Shown here: piece by piece, positions 16,914-25,375 of the stretch
Numbering within the stretch: the stretch's first letter is position 1
How the letters are laid out: every line of letters begins with the position of its first letter
DNA from: Rhodobacter sp. SY28-1
GTDB taxonomy: Bacteria; Pseudomonadota; Alphaproteobacteria; Rhodobacterales; Rhodobacteraceae
Assembly (NCBI RefSeq): GCF_005222785.1
Contig: NZ_STGH01000004.1
Span: forward strand, 62,001-126,000
Direction of reading: 5' to 3'
DNA length: 64,000 nt
Translations under genes and position numbers: made by a program
The notes under the pieces: model-generated
Databases searched by the model: none
What the model was told of the DNA's origin: nothing
What the model saw: the letters and a program-made list of their open reading frames with translations, nothing else

Positions 16914-16927
16914 AGAACGTTTATTCC
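16914..16927. promoter_or_regulatory. putative IolR operator upstream of iolC
   Basis: On the minus strand this reads GGAATAAACGTTCT, matching GGAA-N6-TTCC with one change. It lies 41-54 nt upstream of the iolC start. A better copy is at 17838-17851 near the start of the RpiR-type gene. Both fit the GGAA-N6-TTCC type of site known for inositol regulators of this family in alphaproteobacteria. Confidence 0.6.
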
Positions 16928-16949
16928 AAAAATCCGAGTCGGGGAAGCG

Positions 16950-17798
16950 CTAAGTTTCGCGGCGGGCCGCCACAGCTACAGCCAGCGAAAGGGCAAGGGC
17001 GATGGCCGCCGACAACGACCGGAAGGCACCGAAGTCGATCTCGGTCACGGTCAGCACGCAATCGGCCATTCCGGCCAACCGGGTCGCGGGCGGGTCCGTC
17101 AGCAGGATCACGGGCAGGCCGCGGTCCCGCGCGTCGGTGGCGAGCGCCAGCGTCTCATCGGAATAGGGTGCGAAGGTGATCGCGATCAGCGCATCCCCGG
17201 GCCGCAACGCAGAGCGTTGGCCCAGGCCCGCCACCCCGTCATGCAGCAGGGCAGGGACGCCAAGCTTGTCAAAGACATAGCTCAGGTAGCTGGCCACCGG
17301 GAACGACCGCCGGAAGCCTGCCAGATGGATGGTGCGCGCCCGGGACAAGAGCGTAACCGCTTGATCCAGCGCGGTTTCGTCCAGGTCCCGCGCCAGGGCC
17401 TCCATGGATTGCCGCCCGGCTTCGACAAATTCGGCCACCAGCGTCGACGGGTGACCGGCACCCCCTGCCTTCAGATTGGCAAGCCGGGTGGCATAGTCCG
17501 GCGCCGACCGGGACAGCGCCTCGCGGAACAGGCGCTGCATCTCGGCGTAGCCAGAGAACCCCATGATCTGGCAGAACCGCATCATCGCCGAAGGCGGCAC
17601 GCCCGCCCCCTGCGCCACCTGGGCCACGGTGGACAGCGCAATCGTGTCCATATGCTGCGCAATATGGTCGGCGCATTGCTGCAGACGGCGCGGCAACTGG
17701 CCGTCCAGGTCCGTCAGCCGGTCCCGAAACGCGTCAATCGTCTGCGGCGCATCGCGCGGGGTTTGGGCCGGATCATCGGTCGGTAGGACGGGCGGCAT
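16950..17798 (-). CDS. iolR: MurR/RpiR-family regulator, probable inositol-catabolism repressor
   Basis: About 282 residues: an N-terminal HTH (ALSTVAQVAQGAGVPPSAMMRF, about residues 55-80), then a SIS sugar-isomerase-like domain (ARTIHLAGFRRSFPVASYLSYVFDKLG; DALIAITFAPYSDETLALATDARDRG) that senses a sugar phosphate. I chose the ATG at 17798, giving the usual family length; ATGs at 17837 and 17861 are in frame, but the operator at 17838-17851 would then lie at or inside the coding start. It is on the same strand as iolC, 76 nt upstream of it, and most likely represses iolC-D-E-B and itself. The start has no strong ribosome site, so it is uncertain. Confidence 0.85.
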   Translation of the reverse strand: MPPVLPTDDPAQTPRDAPQTIDAFRDRLTDLDGQLPRRLQQCADHIAQHMDTIALSTVAQVAQGAGVPPSAMMRFCQIMGFSGYAEMQRLFREALSRSAPDYATRLANLKAGGAGHPSTLVAEFVEAGRQSMEALARDLDETALDQAVTLLSRARTIHLAGFRRSFPVASYLSYVFDKLGVPALLHDGVAGLGQRSALRPGDALIAITFAPYSDETLALATDARDRGLPVILLTDPPATRLAGMADCVLTVTEIDFGAFRSLSAAIALALSLAVAVAARRET

Positions 17799-17836
17799 GG
17801 CGGGTCTCGACTGCTCTGCCGGGGCAGCATAGCACA

Positions 17837-17852
17837 TGGAACGTTCGTTCCA
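17837..17852. promoter_or_regulatory. putative IolR operator at its own gene
   Basis: TGGAACGTTCGTTCCA is a near-perfect 16-bp inverted repeat of the GGAA-N6-TTCC type, 40-55 nt upstream of the favoured iolR start. The presence of a related site before iolC supports autoregulation plus operon control. Confidence 0.65.
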
Positions 17853-17899
17853 AGTGCTCATTCCGCCGTTCCGTCGCGCCGACGCCGACCCGAAAGGAA

Positions 17900-17929
17900 C
17901 AGGCCCCGGACCTTTCGGACCGGGGCCTG
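17900..17929 (-). terminator. stem-loop terminator after the first LysM/SBP gene
   Basis: CAGGCCCCGGACC (17900-17912) pairs with GGACCGGGGCCTG (17917-17929) with one mismatch and a 4-nt loop, 25 nt past the stop of the gene ending at 17954. The following minus-strand bases are TTCCTTT, a weak U-rich tail. Confidence 0.5.
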
Positions 17930-17953
17930 CGAGGCTGAGGAGATGGCCTGAGC

Positions 17954-19048
17954 CTACTGGCTCATCTTGTTGAACTCGGCCAGGCCGGTTGCCAGAATGT
18001 CGTACCATTCGCCGGATTCGCGCATCTCGGTGATGCCGCGGTTCAGCATGGCGATGTAGACCCGACCGCGCGGATTGCTCTTCGAAGTCAGGAAGTGGTA
18101 CGAGATGAAGGTCGTCAGCGCCGGGTTGGTGACGATCTTGTCAGACGCATCCAGCTCCTGGAAGTTCGACACCGAGGTTTCGGTCTCGATCGAGTAGACG
18201 TCCACTTCGCCTTTCAGCAGCAGTTCGGCGCAATCCAGCGGGTTCTTCGGCTGGACATATTCCACCACCGGCGGGGTCAGGCCCTGCACTTCAAGGTCGC
18301 CCAGCGGCCAGGCTTCCGGCCGGCAGATGCGCGCGCCGGTGTAGTCCGAGAACGACCGGGCTTCGGCGTACTTGCTGTCGGGCAGCGTGTTGAAGGTATA
18401 GGCCGCCTCGTAGATCGGCAGCGAGAAGTCGAAGTCGGTGCACATCCGGGCCGAGAATTCGCCCAGCATGTCCAGCTTGGAGCAGTCCGGCGATTCCCAT
18501 GCGATCGAGATGTCGAAGGCGCCCGAGGGCAGCAGCACGTCGATGTGCGACATCCAGTCGTCGACGTAGGACACTTCGTAGCCGCGGTCGTTGCCGCCAC
18601 GCTGCATCGCGGTCGCCGCCATGCGGACGAAGATGCCGCCGCCGGTCAGCGATTCATCGGTGAAGGGCGCCCAGTTGTTCGAGGTAACGAACTTCAGCGG
18701 CGGCTCGTAGACGTTCGACGTCCTGGTGTTGGCTTCCTGCTTCTGCGTTTCCGCCTCGATGACCGAGCTCAGCTCCTGGTCGGGGGTCAGACGACCGTCC
18801 TCGCAAGGCAGGATCAGCTGCAGGCCAGCCGGCAGGCTGTTCGGGTTCGCGGCCAGCGCATCGCGGTTGGCGTTGAAGATCATCTGGTAGTCGAAAGTGC
18901 CATAGGCGGCCTGGGCGATCGAGCCCAGGGTGTCACCGTCCTTGACGGTGTAAGTGGTGCAGGCTTCCTGTGCAGACGCGATGACGGGCAACGAAATCAT
19001 CGCAGCCGCGAGGAAAGGAAGCCGGTGCAGGTGCGAGGCGGTTCTCAT
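17954..19048 (-). CDS. secreted LysM + family-3 solute-binding-domain protein (copy 1)
   Basis: A 364-residue exported protein. A Sec signal peptide ends at VIASAQE; a LysM module (CTTYTVKDGDTLGSIAQAAYG, about residues 30-83) should bind peptidoglycan. From about residue 110 it has the two-lobed fold of polar amino-acid binding proteins (LKFVTSNNWAPFTDESLTGGGIFVRM; RPEAWPLGDLE; KGEVDVYSIETET). No ABC permease or ATPase is nearby, so a sensory or structural role is more likely than import. It is paralogous to the next gene upstream, which is 200 bp away on the same strand, and both lie next to a membrane Ser/Thr kinase. The ligand is unknown. Confidence 0.8.
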   Translation of the reverse strand: MRTASHLHRLPFLAAAMISLPVIASAQEACTTYTVKDGDTLGSIAQAAYGTFDYQMIFNANRDALAANPNSLPAGLQLILPCEDGRLTPDQELSSVIEAETQKQEANTRTSNVYEPPLKFVTSNNWAPFTDESLTGGGIFVRMAATAMQRGGNDRGYEVSYVDDWMSHIDVLLPSGAFDISIAWESPDCSKLDMLGEFSARMCTDFDFSLPIYEAAYTFNTLPDSKYAEARSFSDYTGARICRPEAWPLGDLEVQGLTPPVVEYVQPKNPLDCAELLLKGEVDVYSIETETSVSNFQELDASDKIVTNPALTTFISYHFLTSKSNPRGRVYIAMLNRGITEMRESGEWYDILATGLAEFNKMSQ

Positions 19049-19250
19049 GACTGGGGTTCCTTCTTGAGGCCGTTAGTGAGGGTCATTATTTGCAGCAACC
19101 GAAACAATACACGGGATAAAACACCATATGGTTGCATAGATGGCGCGAATAAGGCGAATGAGTGATCATTGTCTGTGCGATCCATGGCGCGATCACGAAG
19201 ACCGAACCGGCGCGCATCCATGCCACAGACTGCCGGTTCGGCCATCATGC

Positions 19251-20357
19251 TCAGTCCTGCTTGCGCTGCTGCGACAGCGCGGTCGAGACGATGTCGTACC
19301 ACTCGCCCGACTGGTACATCTCGATCAGCCCGGCATCGAGCTGGCCGATCATCGCCACTGCCTTGGGGTTGGACTTGTGCGCGATCACATGCAGGCTCAC
19401 GATGGTCGACAGGTGCGGGTTCGACGCGACCGTCGAAATCAGGCCAAGCTTGGCCACCATCGCATCACCCACCTCGGCATCGACTGACACCAGGTCGACC
19501 TCACCGGCGGCTAGCGCGCGGAAGCAATCCTCGGCATCCTCGGCCCGGACCAGCGTGATGGTCGGGGCGGTCAGCCCGGCTGCGTCCAGCACGCCCGTCG
19601 TATAGCCCTCGGGCCGGCAGATCCGCTTGTCTGCAAAGCCGCTGGCGCTGATCACGTCCAGAAGGCCGCTGTCGCGCTTGGCAAAGAAGCCGTCGACGAT
19701 TTCGAAGAACGGGGCCGAGAAAGCAAAGTCGGTGCAGCGCGCCTGGTCGCCGGGCGACAGCATGCTGCCTTCGCAATTCGGGCGGACCCAGGGGAAGCTG
19801 AGGTCATAGGCGCCCGACGGCAGCAGCGCGTCGATGTGGGCCTGCCAGTCGTTGACGAAGCTGATGTTGTAAGCGATGCCCGGGTCGGCCCGGAACGTGG
19901 CCATTTCCACCAGCTGGGTCATCATCCCGCCGCCCGGCAGCGTTTCGTCGGCGAAGGGCGCATAGCCGTTGCCGGTGACCATGGTGATGGGTTTCTCTGC
20001 CGGGGCCGCGGGCTGCGCCTCGATGGCGGCCGTCTCGGTCGTCGCGGCGACCGGAGTGACGGTTTCCGGTGCAGGTTCGGCTTCGGGGGCGACGGCTGCG
20101 GTTTCGGTCTGCGGATCGCAGGGCAGGGTAAGCGTCACGCCAATCTCGATCAGATCGGCCTTTTCGCCGATCTTGGCGACGTTGGCTTCGTAGATCAGGC
20201 GATAGAGGTCAGCGTCACCATAGGCGGCGCGGGCGATATAGCGCAGGTTGTCCCCTGCAACCACTGTATAGTCCGAACAGGCTTCCTGTGCCTGGGCCAT
20301 TGCACCCGACAGAAGCAAGGCGGTGCTGCCAAGAAGAAATCTGCGCGCGAATGTCAT
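19251..20357 (-). CDS. secreted LysM + family-3 solute-binding-domain protein (copy 2)
   Basis: A 368-residue paralogue of the protein at 17954-19048. The signal peptide ends at GAMAQAQE; LysM follows (CSDYTVVAGDNLRYIARAAYG), then an Ala/Pro/Thr-rich linker (about residues 90-130) and a family-3 solute-binding fold (ITMVTGNGYAPFADETLPGGGMMTQL; RPEGYTTGVLDAAGLT; AAGEVDLVSVDAEVGD). Both paralogues share the end motif SGEWYDI. The ATG at 20357 has AAGGAGCAAGGAC upstream and leads straight into the signal peptide. Conserved Cys pairs flanking the LysM and in the second lobe (PNCEG, ARCTDF) suggest disulphides in the periplasm. Confidence 0.8.
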   Translation of the reverse strand: MTFARRFLLGSTALLLSGAMAQAQEACSDYTVVAGDNLRYIARAAYGDADLYRLIYEANVAKIGEKADLIEIGVTLTLPCDPQTETAAVAPEAEPAPETVTPVAATTETAAIEAQPAAPAEKPITMVTGNGYAPFADETLPGGGMMTQLVEMATFRADPGIAYNISFVNDWQAHIDALLPSGAYDLSFPWVRPNCEGSMLSPGDQARCTDFAFSAPFFEIVDGFFAKRDSGLLDVISASGFADKRICRPEGYTTGVLDAAGLTAPTITLVRAEDAEDCFRALAAGEVDLVSVDAEVGDAMVAKLGLISTVASNPHLSTIVSLHVIAHKSNPKAVAMIGQLDAGLIEMYQSGEWYDIVSTALSQQRKQD

Positions 20358-20470
20358 TGTCCTTGCTCCTTTTTCAAGCCGCCATGCCCTGGCCGCCCTT
20401 GGCGACTTGCCCGGGCCTGCCACAGCGGCCGTTTTTGCCTGTTTCGTTTCATCTGTCCGCAACCCGCGTT

Positions 20471-20674
20471 CTAGTCGCGCGCCGCGGGTGTGCCGCAGCC
20501 GGTGCCCTGCTGGGCGGATCGGACCACGGCGTGGTCAAGTGCGCGGATCAGCGGGTCCAGCATGCCCGGTGCGGGCGCGGGCCGCAGGGCTGTCTGTCCC
20601 GGCGACGTGACGACCGGCTGCGGTCCAAGCTGTTCCTGACCATGGGCCATGACCTGCCACTCCGCCGCCGACAT
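20471..20674 (-). CDS. possible 67-residue protein between kinase and receptor genes
   Basis: An open frame of 67 codons starting 2 nt after the kinase stop (TGAGGATG) and ending 113 nt before the LysM/SBP gene, all on one strand. The sequence starts MSAAEWQVMAHGQEQLGPQP and is Pro/Ala/Gln-rich with a single Cys near the end; I recognise no family. The position, on the kinase stop codon, suggests translational coupling. Its composition does not prove coding, since stop-free frames are common at this GC level. Confidence 0.35.
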   Translation of the reverse strand: MSAAEWQVMAHGQEQLGPQPVVTSPGQTALRPAPAPGMLDPLIRALDHAVVRSAQQGTGCGTPAARD

Positions 20675-20676
20675 CC

Positions 20677-22830
20677 TCAGGGGTTCCCCGACAGCACAAG
20701 CTGCATCGTTGCGACGTCGACCTTCTTGTCGCGCACGATCGAAAACTCGCTTTGCGTCGCGTTGGACTTCACCAGTTCGCCCAGGATGGATTCCAGCGAG
20801 GTCGGGCCGTCCAGCGGGATGCCCGTGGCCTTGTCGCGGAACAGCACGTCACCCTGCCGCAGCGAGGTCATCGCGGGCTTGGCAACGCCCGTCACCACGC
20901 TTTGCCAGGTGCCATCCACGGTTTCGGTCCGCACCCGCACGCCATTCGACAGGTTGACCAGACGCACGGCCTCGACCGTCAGAAGCCCGGTCTTCCGATC
21001 GCCGTCCGAGCCGGTGTACTCGGCCACGACGCGGGCCCGGCCGTCCGGGTCGACCTGCATGGCGTTCAGGATGCCCGTGGTCAGCGCCGATGCCGTGGGG
21101 GTCGGACGTCCGTTGATCGAGTGGATGACGACGCCCTGCCGCAGCCAGCTGCCTGCAGTTTGCGGGTCAAAGTTCGGCGACAGGCGCACGACCATCGCCG
21201 CCGACTTGCCATTGATCAGTCGGTCATCCGCCGCGAAGGGAAGCTCGGCATCCCAGGCGGCAAAGTCCACCTGCGAGGCCGCCGGGGTGCCGGTCGCCGC
21301 TGCCGGTTCGGGGGTCGCAGCCGCGACTTCGGTCTCTGCGGGTGCGGGGTCTGCCGCAGCCTCGACGGCGGGTTCGGCTGCCGGTTCGACCGTTGCCGCA
21401 GCGACTTCCGGCTCGGCAGCGGGTTCCGGATCAACCGCAGCCGGGGCGGGTTCGGCGACCACAGCGGTTTCCGTCTTGGTCTCGGGCGCAGTCGTCGGCG
21501 CAGGCTCTGGCTCCGCCGGGGCAGCGGTCGCGGTCTCGACCGCAGGCGCGGTGGTCGCTGCGGTCGTTCCGCTCTCAACCTTCGTGCCGGACTCCGCGCT
21601 TGCTGTGGCCGAGGCGGGAGCGCTTTCGCTCGCTGCTTGCGGGGCCTCCGGGCTGCCGCCAAGGAACATGTAGCCCCCCGCCGCCACGGCCAGTGCCACC
21701 ACGCCGGCGATGATCGGCATCGGGCTCTTGCCCTTCGGCGCATCGCCAGTCGGTGCCGCCGATGCGGCGGTTGTGGTCACCCGAGACGGCCGGACGACCG
21801 GGGCGGGTGCAGCGACCTTCTCTTCCGTGCGCCGGAAGTCGGTCACCAGCGCCTTGACGGCGTCATCGGTGCCGGGCGCGGGCTCGGCCAGGGTCACCGG
21901 CGCCGAAGCGAACATCGCCAGCCATTCCTTCGCCGACTGCAGGCGCTGCTTCGGCAGCGTGCTCATCGCACTGTCGATGGCTTCCAGGAAGCCCGCCGGA
22001 TAGCCGGCAAACCGGCCCGTCAGCGGCAGATAGGGGTCGGCCCGGTCTTCGGCCAGCGCCGCCAGACGGGCCTGCCCGTTGACCGGAGCCTCGCCCGAGA
22101 TGACGTGATACAGCGTGGCGCCCAGGGCATAAAGGTCGCTCCACGGGCCTTGCTCGGACCCGGCGATGTAGAATTCCTGCGGCGAGTAGCCATCCTTGAC
22201 CACCCGCAGCGCCGACATCGCGCGGTTCGACTGGCTGGCCTTTTCGCGGGCCGCGCCAAAGTCGATCAGGATCGGCTCGCCCTTCTTGTCGATCAGCACG
22301 TTGTCCGGCGAGATGTCGCGGTGCAGCATGTCGTGGTCGTGGATGAAGCCGACCGCCTTCAAGAGCTTGACGGTGATCTCGACGATATGCTCCTGGCTCA
22401 GCGGCGCACCCTCGCCGTCGATGATCTGCTGCAGGTCAAGCCCGTCGATAAAGTCGATCGCCATGTAGGCGGTGCCGTTGTCCTCGAACACCTGGTGCAC
22501 GGCGACGATGTTCGGATGCACGATCTTGGCCAGGTTCCGCGCTTCGCGCACGAACAGCTGGACGACAGACCGCAGTTCGGCGGTGTGGGCACGCGAGCGG
22601 GCGGCGACCATGACCTTCGACCGGCGGCAGACCGAGGAGGGGAAGCACTCCTTGATGACCACATCGCGGTCGAGGCTGTCCTTGGCCAGATAGGTGATGC
22701 CGAACCCGCCCGAGTTGATATAGCGGGTGATCGTGTACTGACCCTTCAGCAGCTTGGCGCCAGGCTGCAATTCATCGATCAGGTCATCGACCTCATCAAC
22801 CACGGGTTCCACCGCCTTCTGCTGCGCCAT
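20677..22830 (-). CDS. membrane-anchored Ser/Thr protein kinase with periplasmic PDZ-like tail
   Basis: About 717 residues. The cytoplasmic kinase domain spans roughly residues 30-310: Gly-rich loop INSGGFGITYLAKD, catalytic Lys in VVIKECFP, HRDISPDN with the catalytic Asp, DFGAA and a YSPQE activation segment, so all key residues are present. One transmembrane helix follows near 371-392 (PIIAGVVALAVAAGGYMFLG), then about 130 residues rich in Ala/Pro/Glu/Thr that would cross the periplasm, and a C-terminal half with two PDZ-like stretches (GSWLRQGVVIHSINGRPTPT and SLRQGDVLFRDKATGIPLDG). The ATG at 22830 has AAGG 9 nt upstream; one at 22839 is too close to it. It lies upstream of two secreted LysM/SBP proteins on the same strand, which may be its partners. 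Confidence 0.9.
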   Translation of the reverse strand: MAQQKAVEPVVDEVDDLIDELQPGAKLLKGQYTITRYINSGGFGITYLAKDSLDRDVVIKECFPSSVCRRSKVMVAARSRAHTAELRSVVQLFVREARNLAKIVHPNIVAVHQVFEDNGTAYMAIDFIDGLDLQQIIDGEGAPLSQEHIVEITVKLLKAVGFIHDHDMLHRDISPDNVLIDKKGEPILIDFGAAREKASQSNRAMSALRVVKDGYSPQEFYIAGSEQGPWSDLYALGATLYHVISGEAPVNGQARLAALAEDRADPYLPLTGRFAGYPAGFLEAIDSAMSTLPKQRLQSAKEWLAMFASAPVTLAEPAPGTDDAVKALVTDFRRTEEKVAAPAPVVRPSRVTTTAASAAPTGDAPKGKSPMPIIAGVVALAVAAGGYMFLGGSPEAPQAASESAPASATASAESGTKVESGTTAATTAPAVETATAAPAEPEPAPTTAPETKTETAVVAEPAPAAVDPEPAAEPEVAAATVEPAAEPAVEAAADPAPAETEVAAATPEPAAATGTPAASQVDFAAWDAELPFAADDRLINGKSAAMVVRLSPNFDPQTAGSWLRQGVVIHSINGRPTPTASALTTGILNAMQVDPDGRARVVAEYTGSDGDRKTGLLTVEAVRLVNLSNGVRVRTETVDGTWQSVVTGVAKPAMTSLRQGDVLFRDKATGIPLDGPTSLESILGELVKSNATQSEFSIVRDKKVDVATMQLVLSGNP

Positions 22831-23158
22831 CGCGTTCATCCTTCAAGCAAAGGTGCGGTGAACTCCGGCGCTTTCGACCAATCCAAGGCATCTAATTCCC
22901 CCAGACGGCCCCCTGCGCAGGGACAATCGTCCACACAAACGCACCAATTCACTGCATCTGTGATGGTTGTGGAACGGGGCGAAAATGGGGCGATCAGGAG
23001 GAGTTTTGAAGGATGGGTCGCCTCAACCCTGGCGCGAACTGGCCTGATCGTGCTGCATAGCGGTTATTCCGCCTTTGAAACGGGCATCGGTTGTTTCTGA
23101 ACCGGAACGAATCTGGCAAGCACGTCCGGTCACCGGCCCACCTTGGCGATTCGCGGCC
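22831..23158. other. intergenic region upstream of the kinase
   Basis: About 330 bp between the kinase start and the end of the deaminase gene. I see no convincing small gene, RNA or repeat. It should hold the kinase promoter and possibly a terminator for the nucleoside-importer operon, but no strong stem-loop with a U-tract is visible. Confidence 0.4.
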
Positions 23159-24427
23159 CTAGCCGTGCCGCCGCCGCGCTGTCGCGGGCCGCCCTGGCAG
23201 CGTCACCCGGGCGTCGTTGCGCTGGCGCTCGGCCACCACTTTGCCTTTCGACACGACCGCCAGCCGGTCAGGCCGCAGCCGCAACGCCTCGGTCGGGGTG
23301 CCTGCGTCCAGCACCACCAGACTGGCCACGCAGCCCGGGCGCAGCCCATAGTCCGTCAGCCCCATGATCTGCGCGTTGGTCTCGGTGACCATGGTGAAGC
23401 ACCGCGCCATTTCCGCCGGATGGGTCATCTGCGCGACATGCAGGCCCATGAAGGCCACGTCCAGCATGTCCGCCGTGCCCAAGCTGTACCAGGGGTCCAG
23501 CACGCAGTCCTGCCCCCAGCCGACCGGGATGCCCATCGCCTGCATCTCCTTCACCCGCGTCAGGCCACGCCGCTTTGGGTAAGTGTCGTGGCGGCCCTGC
23601 AGGGTGATGTTGATCAGGGGGTTCGGGATCGCCGTCATGCCTGACTCGGCGATCAGTGGCAGTAGTTTCGAGACATAATAGTTGTCCATCGAATGCATCG
23701 AGGTCAGGTGACTGCCCGCCGCCCGACCGCCCAGGCCATGCCGCGTCACTTCGCGCGCCATGGTTTCCACATGGCGGGACATCGGGTCGTCCGTCTCGTC
23801 ACAATGGACGTCCCACATCAACCCGCGTTCCGCCGCGATGCGGCCAAGGTCGCGCAGGGATTCCGCCCCTTCCTCCATTGTCCGCTCGAAATGCGGGATG
23901 CCGCCCACGACATCGACACCCATGTCCAGCGCCCGCAGCACGTTCTGCCGCCCGGTCTTGGTGCGATAAAGCCCGTCCTGCGGGAAGGCCACCAGCTGCA
24001 GGTCCAGGTAGGGGGCAACCCGCCGCTTGACCTCCAGCATCGCCTCCACCCCGCGCAGGTGGTCGGGCGTGGTGTCGACATGGGTGCGGATCGCCAGAAG
24101 GCCCATCGACACCGCCCAGTCGCAGTAGGTGACCGCCCGCTCGACCATCTCCTCCACCGTCGCAATCTCGCGGAGTTCTCCCCAAAGGCTGATGCCTTCC
24201 AGCAGCGTCCCGGAGGCATTCACCCGCGGCAGGCCATAGCTTAGCGTCGCGTCCATGTGGAAATGCGGATCGACGAAGGGCGGGGACACCAGGTCACCGC
24301 CAGCGTCGATCACCTTTGCGGCCTCTGCGTCCAGCTTCCCAACCGCCGCGATCCGGTCGCCGGCAATCCCGATATCGGCCACCGTCCCGTCGGGCAGAGT
24401 CCCGCCCTTGACCAGAAGATCGAACAT
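23159..24427 (-). CDS. CodA-like cytosine/amidohydrolase-family deaminase
   Basis: A 422-residue metal-dependent amidohydrolase. [10 protein letters not shown] gives the HxH metal ligands (residues 55 and 57); VHCDETDDP matches the catalytic HCDE segment of cytosine deaminase; SHLTSMHSM and [15 protein letters not shown] correspond to the CodA GHTTAMHS and GHDDVFDPWYPLG segments. It therefore deaminates cytosine or a related cyclic amidine such as another pyrimidine or a triazine. It starts directly after the stop of the second permease of a BMP-type ABC importer, so imported bases or nucleosides are the likely source of substrate. The C-terminus is basic (RRRHG). Confidence 0.85.
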   Translation of the reverse strand: MFDLLVKGGTLPDGTVADIGIAGDRIAAVGKLDAEAAKVIDAGGDLVSPPFVDPHFHMDATLSYGLPRVNASGTLLEGISLWGELREIATVEEMVERAVTYCDWAVSMGLLAIRTHVDTTPDHLRGVEAMLEVKRRVAPYLDLQLVAFPQDGLYRTKTGRQNVLRALDMGVDVVGGIPHFERTMEEGAESLRDLGRIAAERGLMWDVHCDETDDPMSRHVETMAREVTRHGLGGRAAGSHLTSMHSMDNYYVSKLLPLIAESGMTAIPNPLINITLQGRHDTYPKRRGLTRVKEMQAMGIPVGWGQDCVLDPWYSLGTADMLDVAFMGLHVAQMTHPAEMARCFTMVTETNAQIMGLTDYGLRPGCVASLVVLDAGTPTEALRLRPDRLAVVSKGKVVAERQRNDARVTLPGRPATARRRHG

Positions 24428-25375
24428 TCAGCGTTCCCCCTTGTTGTAGGGCACCATCAGCGCCGCCGGGACTTCAGCACGCCGGGACATCAGGATCAGC
24501 GCCAGGATCGACAGGATGAAGGGCAGGGCAAGGAACAGTTGATAGGGCAAGACTGCCCCCAGTTCCGTCTGCTGCAGGCGGATTTGCAGCGCATCAAAGG
24601 CCGCGAACAGGATCGCGCCCAGGACCGCCTTGCCCGGTTTCCACGCCCCGAAGACAACCAGCGCCACGCAGATCCAGCCCCGCCCGTTCACCATCTCGAA
24701 GAAGAAGCTTGAGAAAGCCGACAGCGTCAGGAACGCCCCCCCGACTGCCATCAACCCAGACCCCACCATCACCGCCCCAATCCGCAGGCCGGTCACCGAC
24801 AGCCCCTGCGCCTCGACCGCCGCCGGGTTCTCGCCCACCGCGCGCACCGCCAAACCCAGCGGCGTGCGGTAAAGCGTGAAGGCCACCAGCCCCGCTACCG
24901 CAAAGGCCGCCCAGGTCAGCGCCGTCTGCGAAAACAACGCCTCACCCAGCCAGGGCAGGTCGCTGAGAACAGGGATATCAAGCGGCTGGAACGGCTCGAT
25001 CTTCGGCGGGCTGGTGACCTCGGGCAGCATCAGCCGGTAGGCGAAGGACGCGGAGGCGGTGGCAAACAGCGTCACCCCCAGCCCCACCACATGCTGCGAC
25101 AACCCGAAGGGCACGGTCAGCGTCGAATGAAGAAGCCCGAACAGCATCCCCGCCGCCATCGCCACCGCGACCCCGCCCCACAGCGGCATCCCCTGATAGA
25201 CGGCCATCCAGCCGGTGAAGGCACCGATGACCATGATCCCCTCGATCCCCAGGTTCAGCACGCCCGCCCGTTCGCAGATCAGCTCGCCCATCGTCGCCAG
25301 GATCAGCGGCGAGGCGATGCGGATCACCGCAGCCCAAAAGCTGGCCGAAATCAGGATGTCGACGATTTCGCTCAT
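24428..25375 (-). CDS. nucleoside-type ABC importer permease 2
   Basis: A 315-residue integral membrane protein of the YufQ/branched-chain type permease group used with BMP-type receptors. The N-terminal ASPLILATMGELICERAGVLNLGIEGIMVIGAF is the hallmark segment (ERAGVxNxGxEG). About eight to ten hydrophobic helices follow. The ATG at 25375 overlaps the stop of the first permease (ATGA). The gene is followed without spacing by the deaminase start. Confidence 0.92.
   Translation of the reverse strand: MSEIVDILISASFWAAVIRIASPLILATMGELICERAGVLNLGIEGIMVIGAFTGWMAVYQGMPLWGGVAVAMAAGMLFGLLHSTLTVPFGLSQHVVGLGVTLFATASASFAYRLMLPEVTSPPKIEPFQPLDIPVLSDLPWLGEALFSQTALTWAAFAVAGLVAFTLYRTPLGLAVRAVGENPAAVEAQGLSVTGLRIGAVMVGSGLMAVGGAFLTLSAFSSFFFEMVNGRGWICVALVVFGAWKPGKAVLGAILFAAFDALQIRLQQTELGAVLPYQLFLALPFILSILALILMSRRAEVPAALMVPYNKGER

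Noticed and set aside
15209-16915. A 568-codon open frame on the plus strand opposite iolC
   Set aside because: The minus strand encodes the well-matched IolC-DUF2090 fusion. The opposite frame shows no domain and a composition typical of reverse-complement coding DNA.
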